This document shows, one piece after another, positions 41,533 through 49,810 of a stretch of DNA of 64,000 nucleotides (position 1 is the stretch's first letter; each line of letters opens with the position of its first letter). A model generated the notes under the pieces. It did no database searches. It was not told the origin of the DNA and saw nothing but the letters and a program-made list of their open reading frames with translations. The stretch comes from Clostridia bacterium (GTDB lineage Bacteria > Bacillota > Clostridia > Oscillospirales > CAG-272). The translations under genes were made by a program, and so were the position numbers. Where the stretch lies: the NCBI GenBank assembly GCA_017450945.1, contig JAFSSP010000026.1, forward strand, positions 1-64,000, in the 5' to 3' direction.

Positions 41533-41829
41533 ATGACAATTCGTGTTGAGAACCAAGGGAATGCACTTCTGCTTGCCCCCGTGGGAAGACTGGACACTTT
41601 AACGGCTCCGGAACTGGAAAAAGAGATCCGTGCGATTCCGGATTCTGTAACTTCGCTGACCCTTGACTTTGCCGGGCTGGAGTATATTTCCTCGGCCGGC
41701 CTGCGCGTCTTGCTTTCCGCACAAAAGCTGATGAGCGGGCGCGACGGAATGAAGGTTTGCCACGTCAATGAGGTCGTAAACGAGATCTTCGACGTGACCG
41801 GATTTTCTGACATTCTTACGATTGAATAA
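41533..41829 (+). CDS. STAS-domain anti-sigma factor antagonist-like protein
   Basis: A 98-aa single STAS domain of the SpoIIAA/RsbV kind. The phosphorylatable serine motif is LEYISSAGLRVLLSAQ, near residue 54, and the N-terminal strand pair is ALLLAPVGRLDTLTAPELE. It follows the ATPase-like gene with a strong ggaaaggag. No sigma factor is next to it, so the controlled target could be elsewhere or not a sigma factor. Confidence 0.88.
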   Translation: MTIRVENQGNALLLAPVGRLDTLTAPELEKEIRAIPDSVTSLTLDFAGLEYISSAGLRVLLSAQKLMSGRDGMKVCHVNEVVNEIFDVTGFSDILTIE

Positions 41830-41848
41830 GAGTTATTAGGAAGAAATT

Positions 41849-42020
41849 GCGGAAACCCTTTTTTGAAAAAAAGGGGTTTCCGCACCTTCCGAAAAAACGA
41901 GAACAAAAAAATTTACGCACGCCGGGACGAGCGGCAAAACCCTTTTCGTTCAAGGTTCTGAAAGGGAAGAGGGGCACGGGGAGAGGGGAAAACTCTTGCA
42001 AGAGTTTCCCCCTCTCCCCG
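41849..42020. repeat. Dispersed palindromic element, copy 5 (composite)
   Basis: The first hairpin gcggaaaccctttttt... lies at 41849-41883. The last is a long, nearly perfect hairpin (cggggagaggggaaaactcttg and complement) at 41977-42020. The core contains acgcacgccgggacgagcgg. It lies in the convergent gap between the STAS gene and tRNA-Thr. Confidence 0.85.
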
Positions 42021-42044
42021 TCTCTCTCTCTCTTTTACTCCCAT

Positions 42045-42085
42045 AAAAAATCCAACGCCCCGGGCGCGATTGCACCCGGGGCGTT
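42045..42085 (-). terminator. Terminator of tRNA-Thr
   Basis: 11-base arms aacgccccggg and cccggggcgtt around a 10-base loop. On the minus strand it is followed by GGATTTTTT. It stands directly 3' of the tRNA. Confidence 0.88.
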
Positions 42086-42086
42086 C

Positions 42087-42162
42087 TGGAGCTGGCAATC
42101 AGATTTGAACTGATGACCTCGTCATTACCAATGACGTGCTCTACCGACTGAGCTATGCCAGC
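42087..42162 (-). tRNA. tRNA-Thr (anticodon GGT)
   Basis: A 76-base cloverleaf with encoded CCA. The acceptor arm is gctggca/tgccagc, the D arm is agctcagtcggtagagc, the anticodon arm is cgtca-ttggtaa-tgacg with anticodon GGT, and the T arm includes gttcaaatc. It reads ACC/ACU codons, is a single gene with its own promoter and terminator, and would be a target of the TsaD modification. Confidence 0.96.
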
Positions 42163-42182
42163 ATTTTTCCTGCGACTTTGTT

Positions 42183-42211
42183 ATTATAGCAAACAGAGAC
42201 AGGTTTGTCAA
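42183..42211 (-). promoter_or_regulatory. Promoter of tRNA-Thr
   Basis: Minus-strand TTGACA (complement of 42206-42211), a 17-base spacer and a perfect TATAAT (complement of 42183-42188). Full consensus, as usual for tRNA genes. Confidence 0.9.
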
Positions 42212-42280
42212 TAGGTTTTCTTGAAAAAATAGAAGAAAAAAAGAAGAAGCTGGGCAGACGAGCGTCTGTCCAGCGCTTTT

Positions 42281-42928
42281 TCACTCTAAGTGCAATCTGT
42301 CGATGTTGAGAAAGGCGTTTGCGGCCAGTCCCGAATCGGTGGGGATAAAGCGGCTTGCGCGGCACTTGCGGCAGGTTACAAGAATGCCGTCGTCGAGGAT
42401 CTCGGCGTCATACTGGCGGCCGTTGTCCTCTTTTTTGCATTTGCAATCGATCTTGCCCTCGGCGTCGAGGTCATTTATGACGAACATGACTACCTCGCGG
42501 ATCTGCGGATCGGTGATGCTATTCTGCTTTTCCTCCTCGGAGAGTTCAAAACTCTTGATGCCGCTCTGTTCCATGAGATCGAGCAGTTCCAGCTCGCTTT
42601 TGGCCAGCTCGGCTTTGACGAGGTTGATCTCCCCTAAAAAAGCGATGTTGATGCCGGTATAGGGGCAGGGGAGGGCAAAGAGCTCTTTGCCGAAAAAGAG
42701 CGAAGACGAAAGGGTAAAATGATGGCTGGATCTGCAAAGGATGCAGGGAACGCTTAGGTGAACCTTATGATCCTCGGTGGTCTCGATCAAAGCCTCGCTT
42801 TTGCCGCAGGTGCATTTGAGTTTGACCATGCCGCTTCCAAAGGAAAAAACGTCAATGGCGCTGAGAACGCCGCTCCCGCAGTGCGGGCAACGGTAGGCAA
42901 AAGTGGTTCGTTTTTCCGGCAAAACCAT
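42281..42928 (-). CDS. Zinc-ribbon protein of unknown function
   Basis: A 215-aa protein with about ten cysteines in pairs: CPHCGSGVL, CTCG, CILC, then an acidic central region (AELAKSELELLDLMEQ) and a second ribbon-like set CKCKKEDN...CRKC. The pattern suggests two zinc ribbons flanking a helical linker. I cannot assign a reaction. The start at 42928 follows ggaaagagg; the upstream extension has no ribosome site. It is a stand-alone gene between tRNA-Thr and the foldase-like gene, with a hairpin upstream. Confidence 0.7.
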   Translation of the reverse strand: MVLPEKRTTFAYRCPHCGSGVLSAIDVFSFGSGMVKLKCTCGKSEALIETTEDHKVHLSVPCILCRSSHHFTLSSSLFFGKELFALPCPYTGINIAFLGEINLVKAELAKSELELLDLMEQSGIKSFELSEEEKQNSITDPQIREVVMFVINDLDAEGKIDCKCKKEDNGRQYDAEILDDGILVTCRKCRASRFIPTDSGLAANAFLNIDRLHLE

Positions 42929-43004
42929 GTGTAAAATCCTCTTTCCATCTTTCTTTCTATTGCTTACGACTACATTGTATGCAGAGAGAATTGCGCGGGT
43001 GTTG

Positions 43005-43035
43005 AAAAGCACGGAGCCGCAGAGCGGCTCCGTGC
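43005..43035 (-). terminator. Terminator of the foldase-like gene
   Basis: Arms gcacggagccg (43009-43019) and cggctccgtgc (43025-43035) with a five-base loop. On the minus strand it ends in CTTTTC. The plus-strand side also has a T-run. Confidence 0.75.
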
Positions 43036-43055
43036 CTGCTTGTTTTTTTGTTTGA

Positions 43056-45101
43056 TCAATCTGCGCTGTGATCGTGCTCAGCTTCTTCCAGATCCACGCC
43101 GAAGCTGACCAGCGCTTTTTCGTTGACCTTCAGCGTCTTTTCAAGAGCTTCGACCCAATCGTTGGTCTTGTCGGAAGCAAAGGAGGTATTTGCGTAAGAT
43201 ACCCAGGCCTCCTGAGTCGAGCGGAAGCAAACGAGGTAGTAAACGGTTTTGGTAACGGTCGTCTCTTCGCCGTTTTCATCGGTTTCGGTCTTCTCGGCAG
43301 AGCCGGTCAGAATGGCAACGTCGCCGTTCTTGCGATCGGAAGAGAAGAACCAGTTCTTGAGATCCTCATCCTCTTCGTCAAAATCGCCTTCCTTGATGGC
43401 GGTACCAACCATGGCGTCGTCCGAGAGATCCTGCATAGCCGAGATCAGCTCAATGCCGGTCTTGCCGGAGAGCTTCTCCTTGCCTTCATTTGCGGCGTCT
43501 TCGGTTTCATACTCGATATAACCGCCGTGAACGGTGGTTTCTTTGTCGAGCGCCATCGGCGAGAGGACAAGCTCAAATTCGCAGCTCTTGAAGCTTCCGT
43601 CTTCTTTTGTTTCGGATTTGCGGATATCGCCCGCTTTGCGAGTGGAAGAAGAGATCCATTCTTCAAAGGAATCCTTTTCGGCATCCGCCTTGTAGGAGGC
43701 GGAAGTTTCGGACGGAGCGGCTTCTTCTACAGCTTTCAGCAGTTCGTCTACAGCCTCCATATAGGCAAGGCTTTCTCTGTCGGTGTAGGTGGTGGAGCCT
43801 TCTTTGAGAGAAGTGAGCACGTCAAGATAGACCGATTGACGGAAGTCTGCAATGTCGTCGTAGGATTCCAGACCGCCGTAGGGGAAGGCCTTCAGGCGCA
43901 CTTCGGATTTTCCGGCCGAAGCGGATTTGAACCAGACGAGATAGACGTTCTCGGTGCCTTCCACAAGGTAAAGCAAGTTGGAAGATCTTTCTTCATCGGT
44001 GTAGATTGCGTCGGCAAGAGCCGTTTCGGGATCGTTTACGCCCTTTTCATAGGTGATAAGTTCGCCAAAGCCTGCGCTTGCAATTTCCTCTTCTACGAGT
44101 TCAGGCAGATTTTCGCCCTGGAGCAGGTGGGACTGTTCCCATTCTGCAATCACTGCGGCGTATCGCTTGTCCATGATCTCTTTTGCGGCAACAGCGATAA
44201 AGGAGTCTTTATCGGTTGCGGCTTCAAGCAGCTCAACCAGATCGGGATTCTCGGTGACGTACTTGAGGTATTTTGCGGTATAGAATTCGTCTTTGTTTTC
44301 CTCCACATAGGCGGAAAGGTCAGAGGCGGTAGCCGCGTCGTAGTTCTGGTTCGAGATCATGGTGTTGTACTTGCTGGCAAGTGCCATGAGCTCATAAGCC
44401 TCGGTTACGGTGGATTCTTTGACCGCGTCGCCGATAAACTCTTTGATGAATTTCTTGAGAGAACCGTTGTAGGAGATCGCACTTGCCAGATCGCGGAGAC
44501 TCTCCATGGATTCTTCAATGTTTGCACGGTCTTCGTCATCCAGCGTCACTCCGGCGGATTTTGCGGCCGCACCGATCGAAGCATAGTGCTTTACCGATTC
44601 CAGCGTGCTGGTGAAGTAAGAGCCAAAGTTGGTTTTGACGCCGCTTGCCATGTAGACGGCGAACGCGACGGCACTGTTTTCCACGTCCTCGGAAGTGGCG
44701 GCGCCGCTTGAAACGTCGACCTGCGTGTAGAAGTTTAGTCCGAGATTGGCATTCATGTAAGCGATGTTCTGCTCCATCCATGAAATTTCGGAATCCGAAA
44801 TGATGCTCGAGAGATCAATGCCGTCGCCGAAGATGCTCTTATAGTATTTGTATATGCTGTAGTTGCTGTAGCTCTGCTGGAAGGACTGGACGAGCTGCAG
44901 CCAGGTGATGGTTTGCGCCATCGGGCGTTTGACGACGACTTCGCCGTTTTCGCTTTCAATGAGAACGGTGTTGTTGTCAATGCGTTTCTGGATCGGCCCG
45001 ATGAGGATGCCGATGAGGGCGCCGATGACAACGACGATGCAAATGACCGGTACCAGCCAGTCGAGAACGCTCTTCTTTTGGGTTTTTGCTTGTTTTGCCA
45101 T
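43056..45101 (-). CDS. Membrane-anchored PPIC/SurA-like foldase-type protein
   Basis: A 681-aa protein with one N-terminal transmembrane segment (SVLDWLVPVICIVVVIGALIGILIG, about 13-37) and a large outside domain. A helical SurA_N-like part (about 65-330) precedes two parvulin-like units that repeat a W(I/F)SSxxRxxGD pattern (EEWISSSTRKAGDIRK near 510 and NWFFSSDRKNGDVAIL near 610). The tail ends in acidic and His residues. Parvulin catalytic residues are not clear, so chaperone function is more likely than isomerase activity. It is downstream of RNase J with 127 bases between. Confidence 0.65.
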   Translation of the reverse strand: MAKQAKTQKKSVLDWLVPVICIVVVIGALIGILIGPIQKRIDNNTVLIESENGEVVVKRPMAQTITWLQLVQSFQQSYSNYSIYKYYKSIFGDGIDLSSIISDSEISWMEQNIAYMNANLGLNFYTQVDVSSGAATSEDVENSAVAFAVYMASGVKTNFGSYFTSTLESVKHYASIGAAAKSAGVTLDDEDRANIEESMESLRDLASAISYNGSLKKFIKEFIGDAVKESTVTEAYELMALASKYNTMISNQNYDAATASDLSAYVEENKDEFYTAKYLKYVTENPDLVELLEAATDKDSFIAVAAKEIMDKRYAAVIAEWEQSHLLQGENLPELVEEEIASAGFGELITYEKGVNDPETALADAIYTDEERSSNLLYLVEGTENVYLVWFKSASAGKSEVRLKAFPYGGLESYDDIADFRQSVYLDVLTSLKEGSTTYTDRESLAYMEAVDELLKAVEEAAPSETSASYKADAEKDSFEEWISSSTRKAGDIRKSETKEDGSFKSCEFELVLSPMALDKETTVHGGYIEYETEDAANEGKEKLSGKTGIELISAMQDLSDDAMVGTAIKEGDFDEEDEDLKNWFFSSDRKNGDVAILTGSAEKTETDENGEETTVTKTVYYLVCFRSTQEAWVSYANTSFASDKTNDWVEALEKTLKVNEKALVSFGVDLEEAEHDHSAD

Positions 45102-45228
45102 GATTGTTTTCCTTCGCTTTCCAAAGTTGGATTTTGCCAAATATTCAATGTCTGCCGGGAAAGAAAATGGATCCCGCAAACAGGATAGCCTTTGATTGTG
45201 ACGGTTTTGTGTAAAAATGAAGAACTTT

Positions 45229-46980
45229 TTACACATCCATGATCACGGGTAGGATCATGGGTTTGCGCTTGGTTTTGTTGTAAAGGTATTTGGTCAGATC
45301 GTCGCGAACCCGCTTTTTGAGCTGGATGCGGTCGACCTTTCTGCGCCGCAGGACGTCTGCGATCGAGTCGGCGGCAACCTTGCGAACTTCCTCGATGAGG
45401 TCTTCGGACTCTCTGACGTAGACAAATCCGCGCGAGACGACATCCGGGCCGGAAAGGAGCAGGCCCATATCGACGTCCACCGTGGCGACCACCACGATCA
45501 GACCGTCCTGCGAGAGGTGGAGCCGATCGCGAAGAACAATGTCTCCCACGTCTCCCACACCGTAGCCGTCCACAAGCACCTTGCCCGAGGGAACCGTGCC
45601 TGCCCAGCGTGCGCCGGTCGAGTCGATCTCGAGCACTTTGCCGATCTCGGGAATAAAGATATCCTTTTCTTTCATGCCCATAAAGCGGGCCAGATCGCGG
45701 TTGGCGGCCAGGTGGCGGCTTTCGCCGTGCACCGGCATGAAATATTTTGGTTTGGTGAGTGCCTGCATGAGCTTGAGCTCTTCCTGACAGGCGTGTCCTG
45801 AAACGTGAACTTCGACCACAGCGTCGTGGAGCACTTCGACCTCTCTGCGTGAGAGCTCGTTGATGATCCTGCCGACCAGTTTTTCGTTGCCCGGAATGGC
45901 GCTTGCCGAGAGCACGACGAGGTCGTTTGCATCCAGCGTGACCTGCGCGTGATCCGAAAATGCCATGCGGTAGAGCGCCGACATCGGCTCTCCCTGACTT
46001 CCGGTGGTGACGATGGTCAACTCAGTCGGTTTGAAGCGCTTGATATCGTTGATATCAACCAGCGTTCCCTCCGGGACTTTCATATATCCCAGCTCGGTCG
46101 CGGCGCGCACGATATTGACCATGCTTCGGCCGGCGATGGCAACCTTTCTGCCGTGACGTGCGCTGGCGTCGATGATCTGCTGAACTCTGTGCACGTTGGA
46201 GGAGAAGGTTGCAATGATGATGCGTTTTTTGGTGTGCGTGGAGAAAATGTATTCGAGAGACGCGCCCACTTTTTTCTCGGAGGGCGTGTGTCCCGGCCGC
46301 TCGGCGTTGGTCGATTCGCACATGAGAAGCAGAACGCCTTCTTTGCCGATCTCCCCAAGCCGGACAAGATCCATCATTTCGCCGTAGATCGGCGAGGGAT
46401 CCAGCTTGAAGTCGCCGGTGTGGATCAGCGTTCCGAGCGGCGTGCGGATGGCGAGCGCGCAGGCGTCCGCAATCGAGTGGTTGACGTGAATGAACTCTAC
46501 TTCAAAGGAGCCGGCCTTGACCCGGTCGCCCGCAGCCACCGTTTTGAGGTTCGGGTTCCAGGGCAGGCTGTGCTCTTCGAGCTTGTTGCGAAGGATCCCC
46601 AGCGTCAGCGGCGTGCCGTAGATCGGGGGATTCAGCGTGCGCAGAAAGTAGGGAAGGGCGCCGATGTGATCCTCGTGGCCGTGGGTCAAAAACAGGCCCT
46701 TGATGCGGTCTTTGTTTTCCTCCAGATAGGTGATATCCGGAATGACAAGGTCGATGCCCGGCATATCTTCGTCGGGAAATCCGAGGCCGCAGTCGACGAT
46801 GATGATCTCCTCGTTGTATTCGATCACCGTCATGTTCTTGCCGACTTCTCCGATGCCGCCCAAGGGGATGATGCGGATCTTCCCGGACGGCTTGGATTTT
46901 CTCGGCTTTTTATAAAAGGTTTTTCTTGTCGTTTTTTTGGTGGTGTTTCCTTCGGTATTTCTTGTGGTATTTCTTGGCAT
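45229..46980 (-). CDS. rnj: Ribonuclease J
   Basis: A 583-aa metallo-beta-lactamase/beta-CASP endo- and 5'-exoribonuclease. The metal site is LTHGHEDHIGALPYF, and beta-CASP motifs include LLMCESTNAERPGHTPSE, IIATFSSNVHR, VTTGSQGEPMSALYRMA and VHVSGHACQEEL, followed by the C-terminal PVHGESRHL. A 35-residue basic Thr/Lys/Arg-rich N-terminus (MPRNTTRNTEGNTTKKTTRK) precedes the catalytic core. The ATG at 46980 follows agaaagga. The leader is about 120 bases and contains a GC-rich region. Confidence 0.95.
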   Translation of the reverse strand: MPRNTTRNTEGNTTKKTTRKTFYKKPRKSKPSGKIRIIPLGGIGEVGKNMTVIEYNEEIIIVDCGLGFPDEDMPGIDLVIPDITYLEENKDRIKGLFLTHGHEDHIGALPYFLRTLNPPIYGTPLTLGILRNKLEEHSLPWNPNLKTVAAGDRVKAGSFEVEFIHVNHSIADACALAIRTPLGTLIHTGDFKLDPSPIYGEMMDLVRLGEIGKEGVLLLMCESTNAERPGHTPSEKKVGASLEYIFSTHTKKRIIIATFSSNVHRVQQIIDASARHGRKVAIAGRSMVNIVRAATELGYMKVPEGTLVDINDIKRFKPTELTIVTTGSQGEPMSALYRMAFSDHAQVTLDANDLVVLSASAIPGNEKLVGRIINELSRREVEVLHDAVVEVHVSGHACQEELKLMQALTKPKYFMPVHGESRHLAANRDLARFMGMKEKDIFIPEIGKVLEIDSTGARWAGTVPSGKVLVDGYGVGDVGDIVLRDRLHLSQDGLIVVVATVDVDMGLLLSGPDVVSRGFVYVRESEDLIEEVRKVAADSIADVLRRRKVDRIQLKKRVRDDLTKYLYNKTKRKPMILPVIMDV

Positions 46981-47108
46981 GTACAATCCTTTCTGAATCG
47001 TTTGGTGCATCGGACGCTCTTGTGCACCGGTGCTTTCCTGGGGCGAAAGCAATCTGAAACGACGCGCGGCCTTGCCGCGGCGCCGGAATGATCTCATAGA
47101 CAAAATTC

Positions 47109-47137
47109 ATTATACTATATTATTTGTAAAAAGTCAA
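47109..47137 (-). promoter_or_regulatory. Promoter of rnj
   Basis: Minus-strand TTGACT (complement of 47132-47137), a 17-base spacer, TATAAT (complement of 47109-47114). It gives a leader of roughly 120 bases. Confidence 0.8.
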
Positions 47138-47162
47138 TAGGCGACAAGGCCGATTTTTGAAT

Positions 47163-47480
47163 TTACAGCCCGCCTTTTTTCAAAAGGAATCCCAGAAAAA
47201 AGGCAAGCGCGCCGAAAAGGATCCCGAAAAGGAAAAAGATCCAGGCGCGAAAGCTGCGTCTGGGACGAACGCCGGGGGCCGATTCATTGAAAATTTTTTC
47301 GGCTTCTCCCAAAATGGCTTTTTTGTCGGGACGCGAGGTTGGAAGCTCCCGGCGCAGAATAAAATAAGCCTCTTCAAACAGTCGGCTCCCCTCTGTTTTG
47401 ACCACGATCACCTGTTTTTGCGCGCCTCGTATCGTAAAGATCACCTCGCTTTCATAAAAAGGATATCCCAAAACCGGCAC
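47163..47480 (-). CDS. Small tail-anchored membrane protein, unknown
   Basis: A 105-aa protein read from a GTG. The first 70 residues are soluble with beta character (FYESEVIFTIRGAQKQVIVVKTEG) and a linker. One hydrophobic helix at the C-terminus (RAWIFFLFGILFGALAFFLGFLL) ends in a short basic tail. The Shine-Dalgarno is weak. Coding is supported by length, codon use and the clear membrane helix. Function is unknown. It is just upstream of the rnj promoter on the same strand. Confidence 0.5.
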   Translation of the reverse strand: MPVLGYPFYESEVIFTIRGAQKQVIVVKTEGSRLFEEAYFILRRELPTSRPDKKAILGEAEKIFNESAPGVRPRRSFRAWIFFLFGILFGALAFFLGFLLKKGGL

Positions 47481-47567
47481 GGTTAAGCCGCTCGGTCAAA
47501 TCTTTTTGGATAATGGAAAAATTTTACAGTTTTTCCGACAACAGGCAATAAAATTCGGCAGGCGCTC

Positions 47568-47596
47568 TTGACAAAAGCAAAGAAAAAGAGTACAAT
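47568..47596 (+). promoter_or_regulatory. Promoter of the abrB-like/Fe-S assembly unit
   Basis: Perfect TTGACA (47568-47573), a 17-base spacer, TACAAT (47591-47596). Confidence 0.85.
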
Positions 47597-47637
47597 AAAC
47601 ATGTAAAAAAATGGCCCTGGAAGGGAGACAACTCAGA

Positions 47638-47880
47638 ATGAAATCCACCGGTGTGGTACGCAAAGTGGACGAGCTCGGAAGGATCGTGCTTCCCGCCGAG
47701 ATCCGCCAAAGCCTCGGCATTGAGGTCAAAGACCCTCTTGAGTTTTTTGTGGAAGGCGAACAGATCATCCTCAAAAAATACCAGCCCGGCTGCATTTTTT
47801 GCGGCGGGATGGAGAACACAACGACATACGATGGCAAGACCATTTGCGCCGCTTGCCTGAAAAAACTCAAGGCGCTTTGA
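47638..47880 (+). CDS. AbrB/SpoVT-family transcriptional regulator with zinc-knuckle-like tail
   Basis: An 80-aa protein. Residues 1-45 are an AbrB swapped-hairpin DNA-binding domain (MKSTGVVRKVDELGRIVLPAEIRQSLGIEVKDPLEFFVEG). The C-terminus has CIFCG...CAAC (about 52-74), a four-cysteine group able to bind zinc or iron. The start is the ATG at 47638 after gaaggga. The sufC-like gene follows 59 bases on without a visible terminator, so it may control or be co-expressed with Fe-S assembly. Confidence 0.85.
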   Translation: MKSTGVVRKVDELGRIVLPAEIRQSLGIEVKDPLEFFVEGEQIILKKYQPGCIFCGGMENTTTYDGKTICAACLKKLKAL

Positions 47881-47939
47881 TTTTTTCGAAAAAAAGCGGG
47901 AGATCCTTATTTTAGAAAATTTTGTAACAGGAAACCGAA

Positions 47940-48668
47940 ATGTTAGAACTTCAAAACGTCAGTTATGTGCTTCCCGACGGACACGCGATCCTTCGTGACG
48001 TGAACCTCTCGATCGACGAGCGGTTTGTGGCGGTCACAGGCCCCAACGGAAGCGGAAAAAGCACGCTTGCAAAGCTCATTGCAGGCATCTATATGCCCAC
48101 TTCGGGCAAAATCATTCTCGATGGCGAGGACATCACAACCCTCTCGATCACCGAACGCGCAAAAGCCGGCATCAGCTTTGCCTTTCAACAGCCGGTGCGC
48201 TTCAAGGGGATTACGGTCAAGGATCTCATCTCGATTGCCGCGGGGAGAAAAATCACGCTTTCCGAGACCTGCGCATATCTTTCGGAAGTGGGACTTTGCG
48301 CCAAAAACTACGTCGATAGGGAAGTGGACGCCTCGCTTTCGGGCGGCGAGCTCAAACGCATTGAGATCGCCATGATCAACGCGCGCGGCACCAAATTCTC
48401 GGTCTTTGACGAGCCCGAGGCCGGCATCGACCTCTGGAGCTTCAACAACCTCATCGAGGTCTTTCGCAAAATGTACGAGAAAACCAAGGGGACCATTCTC
48501 ATCATCTCGCACCAGGAGCGCATTCTCGATATTGCCGACCGCATCATCGTGGTCTCGGGCGGCACAATCAGTGCGTCCGGCACCAAAGAGGAGATCCTGC
48601 CCGGACTGCTTGGCACGGTATCTCCCTGCCGCTTCGTAAAGGAGGAGGTCGCCAATGGACAGCATTGA
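47940..48668 (+). CDS. SufC-like Fe-S assembly ATPase (SmsC type)
   Basis: A 242-aa ABC-type ATPase of the SUF system. Walker A GPNGSGKSTLAKLIAG, Q-loop FAFQQPVRFKGI, signature LSGGELKRIEIA, Walker B FSVFDEPEAGIDLWSF and H-loop IISHQERIL. The EPEAGID motif is the SufC variant of the ABC D-loop region. It overlaps the SufB/D-like gene by 14 bases and is not followed by sufD, sufS, sufU or a second scaffold gene. This two-gene form resembles the minimal SMS systems described in anaerobes. Confidence 0.9.
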   Translation: MLELQNVSYVLPDGHAILRDVNLSIDERFVAVTGPNGSGKSTLAKLIAGIYMPTSGKIILDGEDITTLSITERAKAGISFAFQQPVRFKGITVKDLISIAAGRKITLSETCAYLSEVGLCAKNYVDREVDASLSGGELKRIEIAMINARGTKFSVFDEPEAGIDLWSFNNLIEVFRKMYEKTKGTILIISHQERILDIADRIIVVSGGTISASGTKEEILPGLLGTVSPCRFVKEEVANGQH

Positions 48669-49572
48669 AAAACGCCTGCTCGAACAGGTGGCCGACCTGC
48701 ACGAAATGCCAGAGGGAGCCTACTCGCTGAGAGTCAACGGCGCGCTTCGCGAAAAGAAAGACTCGGCCCATATCAAAATCGTCAAAAAAGAGGACAAACC
48801 CGGCATTGATATCTATATCGCACCGGGAACCAAAAACGAAAGCGTCCATATTCCGGTGCTTTTGGCCGAGACCGGCATCAAAGAGACGGTTTACAACGAC
48901 TTCCATATTGGCGAGGATTGCGACGTGGTCATCGTGGCCGGTTGCGGCATCCACAACTGCGGGGTGCAGGACAGCGAGCACAGCGGTATCCACACCTTTT
49001 ACGTCGGTCGCGGAGCCAAGCTCAAATACGTGGAAAAACACTACGGCGAGGGCGACGGCAACGGCAAGCGGGTGATGAACCCCACAACCGTTGTCTTTAT
49101 GGAGCCCGACAGCTACATGGAAATGGAAACCACGCAGATCAAGGGCGTGGATTCCACCGTGCGTACCACCAACGCAAAACTCGGCGACGGCGCGACGCTC
49201 ATCATCAAAGAAAAGATCATGACCCACGGCGAGCAGTTTGCCAAAACCGACTTCCACGTCGATCTCGACGGCGTCGGCTGTGGCACGCACGTCATCTCGC
49301 GCTCGGTCGCAAAGGACTCGTCCCGCCAAACCTTCCTCTCGCACGTCTCGGGCAACAACCGTTGCTCCGGACATACCGAATGCGACGCGATCATTATGGA
49401 CGAGGCTTCTGTCACGGCCCTTCCGCAGATCGAAGCCAACCACATCGACGCCTCGCTCATCCATGAGGCCGCCATCGGCAAGATCGCCGGCGAACAACTC
49501 GTCAAGCTCATGACCCTAGGGCTGACCGAAAAAGAAGCCGAGGAAGAAATCATCTCCGGATTTTTGAGGTAA
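48655..49572 (+). CDS. SufB/SufD-like Fe-S scaffold (SmsB type)
   Basis: A 305-aa beta-helix scaffold, clearly shorter than typical SufB (about 470). Conserved features include VIVAGCGIHNCGV, the GHTECDAIIMDEASVTALPQIEANHIDASLIHEAAIG motif typical of the SufB/D C-terminal part, and cysteines at GCG, NCG, GCGTH, RCSGHTEC. With the SufC-like partner it would form a compact ATP-driven scaffold. No cysteine desulfurase is adjacent, so sulfur supply must come from elsewhere. Confidence 0.88.
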   Translation: MDSIEKRLLEQVADLHEMPEGAYSLRVNGALREKKDSAHIKIVKKEDKPGIDIYIAPGTKNESVHIPVLLAETGIKETVYNDFHIGEDCDVVIVAGCGIHNCGVQDSEHSGIHTFYVGRGAKLKYVEKHYGEGDGNGKRVMNPTTVVFMEPDSYMEMETTQIKGVDSTVRTTNAKLGDGATLIIKEKIMTHGEQFAKTDFHVDLDGVGCGTHVISRSVAKDSSRQTFLSHVSGNNRCSGHTECDAIIMDEASVTALPQIEANHIDASLIHEAAIGKIAGEQLVKLMTLGLTEKEAEEEIISGFLR

Positions 49573-49597
49573 GAGAGGAAGAGGAGAAGGGGAAAAT

Positions 49598-49680
49598 GCG
49601 GGGAAAACTTTTTGAAAAAAAGTTTTCCCCGCCCCCCTTTCAAAAACTTTGACCAAAAGGTTAACCGCTCGTTTCAAAGT
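49598..49680. repeat. Dispersed palindromic element, copy 6 (half form)
   Basis: Module A has arms gcggggaaaacttttt... around 49598-49632. Only one side of module B remains (ccccctttcaaaaactttgaccaaaagg) plus a partial core (ccgctcgtttc). It begins 26 bases after the SufB-like gene. Confidence 0.75.
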
Positions 49681-49737
49681 GAGCAAAGCCCTGAAAATAC
49701 GCAACTGAATTTAGTACGATGAATTGCACCCCCGATA

Positions 49738-49788
49738 GCATTCCCCCCACAGGGAAGGTGGCACGGCTTGCCGTGACGGATGAGGGTA
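49738..49788 (+). repeat. Short dispersed repeat S, copy 4
   Basis: ttccccccacagggaagg, cacggcttgccgtg, gacggatgaggg: the same three-part order as copies 1-3. It stops about 23 bases before the esterase start. Confidence 0.8.
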
Positions 49789-49810
49789 TTAAGAAAAAAA
49801 GAGGACTACT

